Source of the DNA: CAIKBL01 sp050247235
GTDB taxonomy: Bacteria > Pseudomonadota > Gammaproteobacteria > Ga0077536
DNA: 64,000 bases
Assembly: GCA_050247235.1 (NCBI GenBank)
Contig: JBFWUN010000003.1
Span: 74,035-138,034 of the forward strand
Reading direction: 5' to 3'
Shown here: piece by piece, positions 34,653 through 43,441 of the stretch
How positions within the stretch are numbered: position 1 is the first letter of the stretch
Layout of the letters: each line of letters opens with the position of its first letter
Notes under the pieces: model-generated
The model's database searches: none
What the model saw: the letters and a program-made list of their open reading frames with translations, nothing else
What the model was told of the DNA's origin: nothing
Program-made: the position numbers and the translations under genes

Positions 34653-34681
34653 ACTATAGCGGGCGCTACGGCCTGTCCCAA
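34653..34681 (-). promoter_or_regulatory. Sigma-70-like promoter of the SDR-SDR-AraC-P450 operon
   Basis: Reading leftward, TTGGGA at 34681-34676 is followed by a 17-bp spacer and TATAGT at 34658-34653. This gives four of six matches at -35 and five of six at -10. It lies about 36 bp ahead of the ATG at 34617. Confidence 0.5.
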
Positions 34682-34931
34682 TGCGAAGGACACGCACGCG
34701 GTGATGGTCATGCGCGTGCGATGCGCGTATCCTACCCCTCATTCCTGAAGCGGCGTCTCTCCCGTCACTGCTTCCCCGCCTGCACGTACCACCCCTGGAG
34801 ATGCATTCCACGGGGGTCTCGACAGCCTCTCCGAATTCGCCGGGACTCCGGCTTATCCATCCCCGCATGACTTGTGCTGCTGGTTGCGGGGAGCGGCACA
34901 CGACAACGCACATTACTTTGTGAGATTGAGT
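34682..34931. other. Control region between the SDR operon and the RRM gene
   Basis: No gene-like frame. The rightward RRM gene start is preceded by TGAGATTGAG, a weak ribosome-binding site. The leader is relatively pyrimidine-rich (34741-34800) with no recognised riboswitch or clear promoter. Confidence 0.35.
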
Positions 34932-35204
34932 ATGAATATCTATGTAGGAAACCTGGCCTATGGCGTGACCGATGCCGACCTGCGCGAAGCGTTCGCCGCG
35001 TCGGGCGAGGTCAGCAGTGCAACGGTCATCACCGACAAGTTCTCGGGTGAGTCCAAGGGCTTCGGCTTCGTCGAGATGCCCATTCAGCAGCAGGCCGAAG
35101 CCGCCATCAAGGCGCTCAACGAGCACCCGCTGAAGGGCCGCAACATGCGCGTGAACGAAGCCCGTCCGCGCGAGGCCGGTGGCGCGGCGAAGCGTCGCTT
35201 CTGA
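34932..35204 (+). CDS. RRM-domain RNA-binding protein
   Basis: A single 90-residue RNA recognition motif, the small bacterial glycine-poor type. RNP2 is IYVGNL at the start and RNP1 is KGFGFVEM in the middle. The C-terminus (NEARPREAGGAAKRRF) is basic. Such proteins are often cold- or stress-induced in proteobacteria and cyanobacteria and are thought to act on mRNA structure. The ATG at 34932 is favoured over the upstream open frame because RRM begins at once. Flanked by unrelated genes, so probably monocistronic. Confidence 0.95.
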   Translation: MNIYVGNLAYGVTDADLREAFAASGEVSSATVITDKFSGESKGFGFVEMPIQQQAEAAIKALNEHPLKGRNMRVNEARPREAGGAAKRRF

Positions 35205-35302
35205 CCGGTCGCCGGGTCTGCTGACCCGGCCCGATCCGGTTGGAACCCTCCGCTGGCCGCCCGCGGGCGGCCAGCGAGAGTCGACTTCCCGCGGAATGTC
35301 GC

Positions 35303-36310
35303 TCAGGCGACGTGCAGCATCAGCTTGCCCTGGTTTTCGCCGGTGTAGAGCATGCGCAAAGTCTTCACCGCGTTCTCCAGCCCCGCGTGCATGTCCGTGC
35401 GGAACTTGAGCTTGCCTTCCTGCATCCACTGGCCGAGCGCGCCGATCGCCTCGGGATAACGGCTCGCGAAGTCGAGCACGATGAAACCCTGCACCTTCAG
35501 CCGCTGCATCAGGATCATGGGGTAATTCTTCGGGCCCGGCACCTCGCCGGTGGCGTTGTACTGCGAGATGAGTCCACAGGTCGGAATCCGGCCGCCGAGG
35601 TTCATCTGTTTGAGGCAGGCATCCAGGATGTCACCGCCCACGTTGTCGAAGTAGATGTCGATGCCGTTCGGACACGCGCGCTTCAGCGCCGCGGGCACGT
35701 CTTCCTTGCGGTAGTTGATGGCCGCGTCGAAGCCGAGATCGTCCACGATCCAGCGGCACTTGTCGGCGGTGCCGGCCAGGCCCACCGCGCGGCACCCCTT
35801 GATCTTCGCGAGCTGGCCGACGATCGACCCCACCGCGCCGGCAGCGGCGGAAACCACCACCGTCTCGCCGGCCTTCGGCTCGCCGAGATCGATGAACCCG
35901 AAGTACGCCGTGGGTCCGACCACGGCGAACAGCCCGAACGCATCCGCCACCGAGACGCCGGCGGGCGCCGCCATCTTCGCGATCATCGGCGGCGCGCCGA
36001 CCTGGTAATCCGCCCACACGCCGAGCCCGCTGACCAGGTCGCCGGGGGCGAAACCCGGATGCTTCGAGGTGACGACAGTGCCGCACACCACGCCGCGCAT
36101 CGGATCGCCGAGCGCGACCGGCGGCATGTACTGGTCCATGTCGCTCATCCAGATCCGGTTGGTGGGGTCGAGCGAGAGGTAGTTCAGCCGGAACACGCAC
36201 TGACCGTCCGCCGGCTGCGGGATCGGCTCTTCGTCGAAACTCAGCACGTCATCGCCAATCGTGCCGACCGGGCGCTTGCGCAGGCGCCATACGCGGTTCT
36301 TGTCCGTCAT
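35303..36310 (-). CDS. Zinc-independent MDR NADP-dependent oxidoreductase (CurA/LTB4DH-like)
   Basis: Medium-chain reductase of 335 residues that reduces enones or enals with NADPH. Cofactor motif AAAGAVGSIVGQLAKIKGCRAVGLAG, the LDPTNRIWMSDMDQYMPPVALGDPMRG N-terminal segment and NVGGDILDACLKQMNLGGRIPTCGLIS are characteristic of the leukotriene-B4 dehydrogenase / curcumin reductase group. No structural zinc cysteines. The start at 36310 with GAGGAG is preferred to 36370. It faces away from the hydrolase at 36444, so the two share a 130-bp control region. Confidence 0.93.
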   Translation of the reverse strand: MTDKNRVWRLRKRPVGTIGDDVLSFDEEPIPQPADGQCVFRLNYLSLDPTNRIWMSDMDQYMPPVALGDPMRGVVCGTVVTSKHPGFAPGDLVSGLGVWADYQVGAPPMIAKMAAPAGVSVADAFGLFAVVGPTAYFGFIDLGEPKAGETVVVSAAAGAVGSIVGQLAKIKGCRAVGLAGTADKCRWIVDDLGFDAAINYRKEDVPAALKRACPNGIDIYFDNVGGDILDACLKQMNLGGRIPTCGLISQYNATGEVPGPKNYPMILMQRLKVQGFIVLDFASRYPEAIGALGQWMQEGKLKFRTDMHAGLENAVKTLRMLYTGENQGKLMLHVA

Positions 36311-36410
36311 GTCGTGGGCTCCTCGTGGATGCGTGCGTGGCGGCAGCCGCGCACAAAGGGTGGAACGCACGATAGCAGAAGCGTGGCGGCCGCCCCACCC
36401 GGACGCCTCG

Positions 36411-36416
36411 TATAAT
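36411..36416 (+). promoter_or_regulatory. Consensus -10 box
   Basis: TATAAT lies 27 bp upstream of ATG 36444. No convincing -35 sequence is seen at 17 bp upstream, so the assignment rests on the -10 alone. Confidence 0.4.
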
Positions 36417-36443
36417 CCCGGCGGGTACCACGGGGGAATTCAC

Positions 36444-37163
36444 ATGAGCACGTTCGTCATCGTGCATGGCGGGTGGCACACGGGTGCCGAGTTCGAACCC
36501 ACGGCGGCGCCGCTGCGCGCGGCGGGCCACGAAGTGCACCTGCCGACGCTCGCCGGCAACCGGCCCGGGGACTCGCGCGACGTGGGGCTCGGGGAGGCCA
36601 TCGATTCGCTGGTGGATTACCTCGTGCGGCACGACCTGCGCGACATCGTGCTGGTCGGCCACAGTTACGGCGGCATGGTGATCACGGGTGCCGCGGACCG
36701 TGAGATGACCCGCGTGCGGCGGCTGGTGTACTGGAACGCGTTCGTGCCGCTCGATGGCGAGACCCTGAACGATCTCGTGCCCCCGCACTATGCCGCGATG
36801 TTCGCGTCGCTGACGCAGCCGGACGGCAGTGTCACGTTGCCGTTCGCGATCTGGCGTGAGGCGTTCATCAACGATGCGGATCTCGCACTCGCGGAGGCGG
36901 CCTACGCGCAACTCAATCCGCATCCGGCGCGCACGTTCAGCGAACCGATCCGGCTGACGCGCCCGCCCGCCGAGTTTCCCTGCGGCAAGTCGTACCTGAA
37001 CTGCACCGAGGACACCGCGATGCCGCCCACCTTGCCGTGGCACCCGCGCCTGTCACAGCGGCTCGGGCTGTACCGCCTCGTGCAGGTGCCCGGCAGTCAT
37101 GAACTGTGCTTCACGGACCCGGCGCGGCTCGCGGACGCGATCCTGCGGGCCGGGAGGGATTGA
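36444..37163 (+). CDS. Alpha/beta hydrolase
   Basis: Hydrolase of 239 residues in the esterase/hydroxynitrile-lyase-like group. Features are FVIVHGGWHTGAEFEP at the oxyanion site, the nucleophile elbow VGHSYGGMVI, and a C-terminal catalytic His in VPGSHELCFTDP. Substrates of relatives include small esters such as methyl salicylate. The ATG at 36444 is selected; the frame runs back to 36261. The last 67 bp overlap the 3' end of the convergent PEP-CTERM-type gene, an unusual arrangement. Confidence 0.92.
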   Translation: MSTFVIVHGGWHTGAEFEPTAAPLRAAGHEVHLPTLAGNRPGDSRDVGLGEAIDSLVDYLVRHDLRDIVLVGHSYGGMVITGAADREMTRVRRLVYWNAFVPLDGETLNDLVPPHYAAMFASLTQPDGSVTLPFAIWREAFINDADLALAEAAYAQLNPHPARTFSEPIRLTRPPAEFPCGKSYLNCTEDTAMPPTLPWHPRLSQRLGLYRLVQVPGSHELCFTDPARLADAILRAGRD

Positions 37164-38014
37164 CCGGGTCGCGCACCCAGGTGACGCAGCATGAGCAGCG
37201 CGGGCAGGAACACCGCAAGCGCGGGTGGCGCAGGTACCGGGGCTGGCGTACCAAACCGCACGATTTGCGCAGGGTCATAGTCCGACACCGAGTTCAGCGC
37301 GATCGTTGCGCCCTCGGGGAGGTAGATCGCGTCCAGCGTCGCCGAGTTGTCGAATGCCGCCGTAATGCTTTCGAACGTCGAGCCGGGGATCAGCCTGTTG
37401 CTCAGGTCGTATTCCAGATCGCTGCGTATTCTCACACCGAATCTGGTCGTGACACGGAAGTCCTCACCATAGGTGAACGGCACCTCGACGTTGTAGCTTG
37501 CAATACCGGTGGCCGCATCCGCGGGCGGCTCGATGACGCGCTCGAAGAAATCCAGCACCGTTCCGCCGGTTCCGTTGTTCTCAATGTTGAGCGTCACCGA
37601 CAATGACGCCGTCACGGAATTTCCCGCCTCGCCCACGATGGTTGTAATGCCGCCCATCGTGAATGAGAGAAACAACGTGCCCGCCGTCCCCGCGGCCACC
37701 GCGGGGTCGGTCACGTTGTAGATCTGATGGCTTATCGCGGTCGCGCGATGGTCTGCAATCTGTCCTGCCTGTTCGATGTAAATCTTGAGTTCACCGAAAT
37801 CTGCCGCGCCGCTGGTGGTAAGCCCCCGCTCCGACCACGGCGCGAAAGCGGCTGGCCCATCCACCGCACCCGTACCGATGGCCACCCCGCCGAGAAAATT
37901 GTTGCGCCAGGGAATGGTGGAGACCTTGTTGAACGACTGATGCCAGGGGTCGGCACCCAGCGCGGGGCCCACCAGCATCGCCAGACCAATTGCGACGAAG
38001 AGATGTTTATTCAT
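37097..38014 (-). CDS. Exported protein with degenerate PEP-CTERM tail
   Basis: A 305-residue secreted protein of unknown function. It has a signal peptide (MNKHLFVAIGLAMLVGPALGA) and a beta-rich body resembling other PEP-CTERM proteins. The C-terminal segment APVPAPPALAVFLPALLMLRHLGARPG resembles the sorting tail but with VPAPPA in place of VPEPA/VPLPA. About 18 residues continue past the arginine cluster. That tail lies over the convergent hydrolase gene, suggesting the original stop was lost. Whether an exosortase still processes it is uncertain. Confidence 0.8.
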   Translation of the reverse strand: MNKHLFVAIGLAMLVGPALGADPWHQSFNKVSTIPWRNNFLGGVAIGTGAVDGPAAFAPWSERGLTTSGAADFGELKIYIEQAGQIADHRATAISHQIYNVTDPAVAAGTAGTLFLSFTMGGITTIVGEAGNSVTASLSVTLNIENNGTGGTVLDFFERVIEPPADAATGIASYNVEVPFTYGEDFRVTTRFGVRIRSDLEYDLSNRLIPGSTFESITAAFDNSATLDAIYLPEGATIALNSVSDYDPAQIVRFGTPAPVPAPPALAVFLPALLMLRHLGARPGQSLPARRIASASRAGSVKHSS

Positions 38015-38578
38015 GGCACCTGACCGTTTGAACTGATTGTCACCCGCTCACCAGTTCGCGCGCTGCGACGCCTCGCCAGGCACCCGCACTGGCAGAACGG
38101 GGTACTGACAAATATCCGACCGGCCGAGAGGCTGGCGCAGCGCCGCGCGTTTCACTCCCTGCGCGGTCACAGTCCCGCACCAGTACAGCTTGAAGCAGTC
38201 GGGCCGATCACCGGCGCCTGCCTGACGAAGGAGTCCGCGACATGCGTCCGTGCCCATCAGGTCCGCGGTCATTTCGCCTGGTTTCCAGCCTGGACTCGCG
38301 GCATCCCGCGTCCGGCTGCAGGATCTGGCCACATGGCCATGGCGCCGGTAACGATCTAAAAGGATTAAATCGGCGTGATCCTGGTCACGCGCAGGAACGA
38401 CAACAGCAGACAGGAGAGAGGACATCTCGAGAAACGGGGACCCCCGTTAATTCCGGGCGCAGACCCCGGGGTCCATGCGGTGTCCGGCGAGGCCGCAGCG
38501 ATGCCCCCCTCCCCGGAACCGGCGAAAGCGTGCGGTGGACGTCACCAGGCACCCCGGCGACGCCCACTCGCCGCATTC
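38015..38578. other. Intergenic region, no supported gene
   Basis: Between the leftward PEP-CTERM-like gene and the leftward hydrolase at 38579. A 125-residue open frame at 38048-38425 has no family signature or ribosome-binding site and is not called. Promoter and leader of the PEP-CTERM-like gene should lie here; no sigma-54 element like that at 4663 was found. Confidence 0.4.
38434..38476. repeat. Decayed REP-like element (GGGGACCCC type)
   Basis: ACGGGGACCCCCGTTAATT...CAGACCCCGGGGTCC forms an imperfect inverted repeat with the GGGGAC/GTCC ends of the other hairpins in this window (4340, 45954, 50353). Confidence 0.5.
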
Positions 38579-39247
38579 TCACAGGTGCTTCGCGAAGAAC
38601 TCCAATGTCCGTTTCTTCGCCAGCGCGGCGCTCGGCGCGTCGTAGCTCGCACGGGCGTCGCAATTGAAGCCATGGTCCGCCGGGTAGATGTGGATCTCGA
38701 CGTTCGGCTGCGCCTTGTGCACGGTCTCCACGTCCGTGAGCGGGATGTGCGCATCGCGCTCGCCGAAATGCATCATCACCGGACAGCGGGGTGTGCGTGA
38801 CGCCTCCTTCGCGATGCCGCCGCCGTAGTACGCGGACGCTGCCGCCACGTGCTTCAGCTCGCACGCGGACAGCCAGGTCAGCAGTCCACCGAAGCAATAG
38901 CCCACCACGCCCACCTTGCCATGCACCGCGAGCGCGTCGATCGCCGCCTGCAGGTCCTGCAGGGTCTGCGGCATCCTGAGTTCCTGGAACGCGTAACGGA
39001 TCCCTTTCTGGAACTCGTCGGGATCCGTGTAGCCCAGTTCCACGTTGCGCTCGACGCGATCGAAGATCTGCGGCGCGATCGCGGCAAAGCCCTCCTTCGC
39101 ATAGCCGTCCGCGACCGCGCGGATGTGCGGGTTGACTCCGAAGATCTCCTGGATCACGAGCACACCGCCCTTGGGCTTGCCGGTGGGGAGTGCTTCGTAC
39201 GCACCGAACGTGAAGCCGTCGGCAGACGTGAGTTGTCGTTGGGCCAT
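38579..39247 (-). CDS. Dienelactone hydrolase family protein
   Basis: Alpha/beta hydrolase of 222 residues that opens lactones such as dienelactone. The nucleophilic Cys is in GYCFGGLLTW, the catalytic Asp is expected in the DAHIPLTD segment, and the His is in PADHGFNCDA. This Cys-Asp-His triad is the family hallmark. No signal peptide. It is divergent from the recQ-like gene. Physiological substrate unknown; many chromosomal paralogs are general carboxymethylenebutenolidases. Confidence 0.93.
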   Translation of the reverse strand: MAQRQLTSADGFTFGAYEALPTGKPKGGVLVIQEIFGVNPHIRAVADGYAKEGFAAIAPQIFDRVERNVELGYTDPDEFQKGIRYAFQELRMPQTLQDLQAAIDALAVHGKVGVVGYCFGGLLTWLSACELKHVAAASAYYGGGIAKEASRTPRCPVMMHFGERDAHIPLTDVETVHKAQPNVEIHIYPADHGFNCDARASYDAPSAALAKKRTLEFFAKHL

Positions 39248-39423
39248 CGTCGCTTTTCCTCATGGTTGGGGATGAGTTCATCCCGTGGCGTGCCACCGGA
39301 TGTCTGAAGCCGGGCAGGGGGTACAGCATATCGGTGCCCTGGAGGCCCGGGAAGCCGGCCGCGGCAGCGCACCGGGCGCCGTATACTGCGCGCTCCCCGA
39401 ACCACCACGCCGATCATCACCCC

Positions 39424-41214
39424 ATGCCCGAACCACGCGCCGTCCTGCAGCAGGTCTACGGCTTCGAGGCGTTCCGCGGCCAGCAGGCCGACGCGATCGC
39501 CTGCGCGCTCGCCGGGCACGACTGCGTGGTGCTGATGCCCACCGGGGGCGGCAAGTCGCTGTGCTACCAGGTGCCTGCACTGGCGCGCGAACGGCTGGTG
39601 GTGGTGATCTCGCCGCTGATCGCGCTGATGCAGGACCAGGTCATGGCGCTCGCCCAGCTCGGCGTGCCCGCGGCGTGCCTGAACTCCGCGATGACCGGGA
39701 CCGAACAGGCGGACGTGCGACGACGCCTTGCCGCGGGAGAGCTGCGCCTGCTGTACGTGGCGCCGGAACGCATCCTGCAGCCGCAAACCCTGGAGGAGCT
39801 CGTGCGCGCGGCGCCGGTGCTGATCGCGGTGGACGAGGCGCACTGCGTCTCGCAGTGGGGTCACGACTTCCGGCAGGACTACCTCGCGCTCGGCAGCTTG
39901 CGTGAGCACTTTCCCGGCGTGCCGCGGATGGCGCTCACCGCCACTGCCGACGCGCGCACGCGTGAGGACATCGCGGCACGGCTCGCGCTGGACACGCCGC
40001 GCTGGTTCATCGGTGGCTTCGACCGGCCGAACATCCGCTACACGGTGCGGCCCCGCGTCGATGCCCGCCGCCAGCTGCTCGAGTTCCTCGGCCCGCGGCG
40101 CGGCGCGGCGGGCATCGTCTACTGCATGTCCCGGCGCAAGGTGGAGGAAACCGCGGAGTGGCTGTGCACGCAGGGGTGTGTCGCGCTGCCGTACCACGCG
40201 GGGCTGGACGCACGTACCCGCAGCACGCACCAGGCGCGGTTCCTGCGCGAGGACGGCATCGTGATGGTGGCGACGATCGCGTTCGGCATGGGCATCGACA
40301 AGCCCGACGTGCGTTTCGTCGCGCATCTCGATCTGCCGAAGAGCGTGGAAGCCTATTACCAGGAGACCGGACGCGCCGGGCGCGACGGTCAGCCGGCAGA
40401 CGCATGGATGGTGTACGGGTTGCAGGACGTTGTGCGGTTGCGGCAGATGGTGGACGAGTCGGAGGCGGACGAGGAGCACAAATGGATCGAGCGCCACAAG
40501 CTCGATGCGCTGCTCGCCTGGTGCGAGACCACGGCGTGCCGGCGGCGGCCGCTGCTGGAGTATTTCGGCGAAGCGCCCGCGCAGGACTGCGGGAACTGCG
40601 ACAACTGCCTGGATCCGCCGAAGACCTGGGACGCGCGCGAGGATGCGCAGAAGCTGCTGTCGTGCATCTACCGGACCGGCCAGCGCTTCGGCGCTGCGCA
40701 CGTGATCGCGGTGCTGCGCGGCGTGACGAGCGACAAGACGCGACAGCATGGACACGAATCCTTGAGCACGTTCGGGCTCGGTGCGCATGGCAGCGAGCAT
40801 CACTGGCGATCGGTGCTGCGTCAGCTGCTGGTGCGTGGCGCGGTGAGCGTGGACGTGGAGCGCTTCGGTGCGCTGCGGCTGACGGAATCAGCACGCGGAC
40901 TCCTGCGCGGGGAGGAGGCGCTGAACCTGCGCGAGGACGTGCTGGAACCGCGCGCGGCGCGCCGGCGCAAGTCGGAGACGGTTGTGCCGAGCGTCGACGA
41001 CTCCCTGTGGGAGCGCCTGCGCGCGTGCCGCAAGCGGCTCGCGGATGCGCAAGGGGTGCCGCCCTACGTGATCTTTCATGACCGCACGCTCGCCGACATG
41101 GCGGCGCTGATGCCACGGTCACTGGAGGAGATGCGGCTCGTCAACGGGGTGGGGCAGAGCAAGCTGGAGCGGTATGGACCGGCGTTCCTGGAGGTATTGC
41201 AGGAACCTGTGTAA
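39424..41214 (+). CDS. recQ: RecQ-family ATP-dependent DNA helicase
   Basis: 3'-5' DNA helicase in recombination and repair, 596 residues. Walker A MPTGGGKSLCYQVPAL, DEAHCVSQWGHDFR (motif II), ATADARTREDI and QETGRAGRDGQPA (motif VI) are present. The RecQ-C zinc site is DCGNCDNC with an upstream Cys in TTACRRRPLLEYFGE, and an HRDC domain ends the protein. ATG 39424 is chosen. A TATACT sequence at 39381-39386 may be the -10 box. All the domains of E. coli RecQ are here. Confidence 0.96.
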   Translation: MPEPRAVLQQVYGFEAFRGQQADAIACALAGHDCVVLMPTGGGKSLCYQVPALARERLVVVISPLIALMQDQVMALAQLGVPAACLNSAMTGTEQADVRRRLAAGELRLLYVAPERILQPQTLEELVRAAPVLIAVDEAHCVSQWGHDFRQDYLALGSLREHFPGVPRMALTATADARTREDIAARLALDTPRWFIGGFDRPNIRYTVRPRVDARRQLLEFLGPRRGAAGIVYCMSRRKVEETAEWLCTQGCVALPYHAGLDARTRSTHQARFLREDGIVMVATIAFGMGIDKPDVRFVAHLDLPKSVEAYYQETGRAGRDGQPADAWMVYGLQDVVRLRQMVDESEADEEHKWIERHKLDALLAWCETTACRRRPLLEYFGEAPAQDCGNCDNCLDPPKTWDAREDAQKLLSCIYRTGQRFGAAHVIAVLRGVTSDKTRQHGHESLSTFGLGAHGSEHHWRSVLRQLLVRGAVSVDVERFGALRLTESARGLLRGEEALNLREDVLEPRAARRRKSETVVPSVDDSLWERLRACRKRLADAQGVPPYVIFHDRTLADMAALMPRSLEEMRLVNGVGQSKLERYGPAFLEVLQEPV

Positions 41215-41257
41215 AAGGAATACCGACGGTCATTGATCGGTCACCCCGGGAGATCTT

Positions 41258-42049
41258 TCACGTCGCGTCGTGAAAAATGATCCCGAGCGTGTGGCGGCGT
41301 CCGCGGGTGATGCGGCTGACGCCGTGGCGCATCGTCACGCGGTAGACACCGCGCGTGCCCTGCACGGGACGGTGATGGACCGCGAACACCACGGCATCGC
41401 CCTGCATCAGCGGCACCACCTCCACTCTTGACTGCATGCGCGGGCGTTGCTCGGTCAGCACGAATTCGCCGCCGGCGAAATCCCGTTCCGGCGCGGACAG
41501 CAGGATCGCGACCTGCAGCGGGAACACGTGTTCGCCGTACAGGTCCTGGTGCAGGCAGTTGTAATCGTCGGGGTCGTAGCGCAGCAGCAGCGGGGTAGGG
41601 CGAGTCTGGCCCGCGGCATGACAGCGCGCGAGGAACTCGGGGTGCGTGTCCGGAAAATGCGCTGGCTGACCCAGCGCGCGCTGCCAGGCGTTCGCGATCG
41701 GCGCGAGATGCGGGTACAGCGCGGCGCGCAGCGACGCGACGACTGCCGGCAGCGGGTAACGGAAGTAGCGATACTCGCCGCGCCCGAAACCGTGCCGCGC
41801 CATCACCACGCGGCTGCGGAACGGAGCCTCGTCGTCGTACAGCGCGGCGAGCCGGGCGCAGTCGTCCGGGCTCAGCAGGGCCGGCAGGCGCGCGCAACCG
41901 CGGGCCGCGAGCGTGTCTGCGAGTGACGCCCAGTCGAACGCGAACACGCGGGTGGCGCGCGCATCGTCCGCCGAACTCGGCACCGAGGTGGTCTCCGGAC
42001 CGGGGGCGCGGGCGGACTCGAACAGCGGCAAGGTCATCGTCGTCTCCAT
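41258..42049 (-). CDS. 2-oxoglutarate/Fe(II) dioxygenase, Oxygenase-NA (PF09859) type
   Basis: Cytoplasmic iron dioxygenase of 263 residues. The segment NCLHQDLYGEHVFPLQVAILLS holds the H-x-D iron ligands, and FAGGEFVLTEQRPRMQSR, FAVHHRPVQGTRGVYRVTMRHGVSRI and LGIIFHDA are characteristic of the family Pfam calls Oxygenase-NA, proposed to act on damaged nucleic acids. That role is a family hypothesis. It is convergent with recQ, 43 bp away, which may be coincidental. The start at 42049 has no strong ribosome-binding site. Confidence 0.88.
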   Translation of the reverse strand: METTMTLPLFESARAPGPETTSVPSSADDARATRVFAFDWASLADTLAARGCARLPALLSPDDCARLAALYDDEAPFRSRVVMARHGFGRGEYRYFRYPLPAVVASLRAALYPHLAPIANAWQRALGQPAHFPDTHPEFLARCHAAGQTRPTPLLLRYDPDDYNCLHQDLYGEHVFPLQVAILLSAPERDFAGGEFVLTEQRPRMQSRVEVVPLMQGDAVVFAVHHRPVQGTRGVYRVTMRHGVSRITRGRRHTLGIIFHDAT

Positions 42050-42188
42050 GCAGGCCCATTGTCGCGCGCGCCGCGGCGGCAGCCTCCCGCGGCTTGCGCT
42101 CGAATTCGCGGCCGTCGTTCACCGCGCCGTCGGCCGCCTGCGACGTGGCCCGTGCGACCCGGAACGACGCGCGACATGCGCGACTTCG

Positions 42189-43154
42189 TCACTTGCCGCG
42201 CAGGCACTCCAGCACTGCCGCGAGCTTGTCGAGACCCCGCTCATTCCATGGATATGGAATCGTGGACATGTGCTCGGCCCCGTCCTCCGCGTATTGGGCG
42301 AAGCGATCGGCGATCTGTCGGATCGATCCCTCGAACGGCACCGAGGTTGGCAGCACCCCGTACGGACCATCCGTGAAGTTCACCGCCACCGTCGCGCCCT
42401 TGGAGAGCGTGGCCGGGTCACGCCCGTGCTTCTCGCACGCCGCGCGGATCGGCGCCCACGCCTGCTGGAACGTGGACAGCGCGCAGTCACCGAACGCGAT
42501 CATGCAGTTCCACATGTCCGCGTACTGCGCGGCGAGCCGCGACATCCGCGGCTTGCCCTGCAAAGTGCCGATCAGGAGCGGCGGCGCGCCGAATGACGAC
42601 TTGGGCATCAGCGCGGCGTCCACCACGCGATGGAACTCGCCGCCGTGCGAGAACCGCGCACCCGCGAGCAGCGGCTTGACGATCTGCAGCGCGTTCTCGA
42701 AGCGCCCGACATGGCGCTCGAAGTCGAAACCGTACGCTTCGTGTTCGGTGGTGAAGTCGCCGGCGCCAATGCCGAGGATCAGGCGTCCCGCGGACAGGTC
42801 GACAACGTTGTCCGCCATGCGCGCCAGCAACGCCGGGTTGCGAAACGTGGTGTTGGTGACGAGCGTGCCGATCTGCACCCGCGCCGTGACCGCGGCCACT
42901 GCGGCGGCCATCGTCCAGCATTCCCACTGGCCACCCTTGATGCCGGCCCACTCCGCCGGCAGTGCGATGCCGACCGCCTTGAAGTCCTCGTAGGCTTCGA
43001 AATACAGGTGATCGGTTGCCCACACGCTGTGCAGGCCCACCGCTTCCGCGTGCTGTGCGAACGCGAGCACGCGTCGCATCGACGCTGTCTCCCCGTCCAG
43101 TGATCCGGTCCACATGGGCAGCAGCACGCCGATTTTCAAATCCGCAGGACGCAT
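42189..43154 (-). CDS. LLM-class flavin-dependent oxidoreductase
   Basis: Luciferase-like enzyme of 321 residues, second LLM protein of the window. DLKIGVLLPMWTG, HAEAVGLHSVWATDHLYF, RVQIGTLVTNTTFRNPALLARMADNVVDLSAGR and LILGIGAGDF are typical, resembling F420- or FMN-dependent reductases. GGAGGAG precedes the ATG at 43154, which is favoured over 43169. Substrate unknown. It lies alone on the minus strand, divergent from the PEP-CTERM gene at 43442. Confidence 0.9.
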   Translation of the reverse strand: MRPADLKIGVLLPMWTGSLDGETASMRRVLAFAQHAEAVGLHSVWATDHLYFEAYEDFKAVGIALPAEWAGIKGGQWECWTMAAAVAAVTARVQIGTLVTNTTFRNPALLARMADNVVDLSAGRLILGIGAGDFTTEHEAYGFDFERHVGRFENALQIVKPLLAGARFSHGGEFHRVVDAALMPKSSFGAPPLLIGTLQGKPRMSRLAAQYADMWNCMIAFGDCALSTFQQAWAPIRAACEKHGRDPATLSKGATVAVNFTDGPYGVLPTSVPFEGSIRQIADRFAQYAEDGAEHMSTIPYPWNERGLDKLAAVLECLRGK

Positions 43155-43441
43155 GGGCTCCTCCGTCATAACTCTGTCGTCAGTGCGTACCGGCAGGGCG
43201 CCGGCGGGGATCCGGGCAAGGTGGCCGGCGTGGCTGCCGGCAGCACGGAGGTCACCGGGAGCTTACGCAAGCGTGTGCGGGACGGCAACGCGGAGTCCGG
43301 TCGTGCGCGCACGCGCTTCGGACGGGTCCGAACGAGAAGAATTACCGCACAGGGGAGGATCGCGATCGGGTCCGGCTGGTGCACAATTGACCTCGCGCAC
43401 CGGGAGATGCGCAACCCCGCAAATTCGAGGAGGGATCCGCG

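Noticed and set aside
32984..34711. A single 575-residue fused SDR
   Set aside because: The frame is open through both SDRs, but only 32984-33739 is in the family frame; the upstream SDR uses a different frame and ends with an ATGA overlap.
38048..38425. A 125-residue open frame between the PEP-CTERM-like gene and the dienelactone hydrolase
   Set aside because: No ribosome-binding site, no family pattern and arginine-rich composition; better read as the control region of the PEP-CTERM-like gene. I also checked it for riboswitch cores and saw none.
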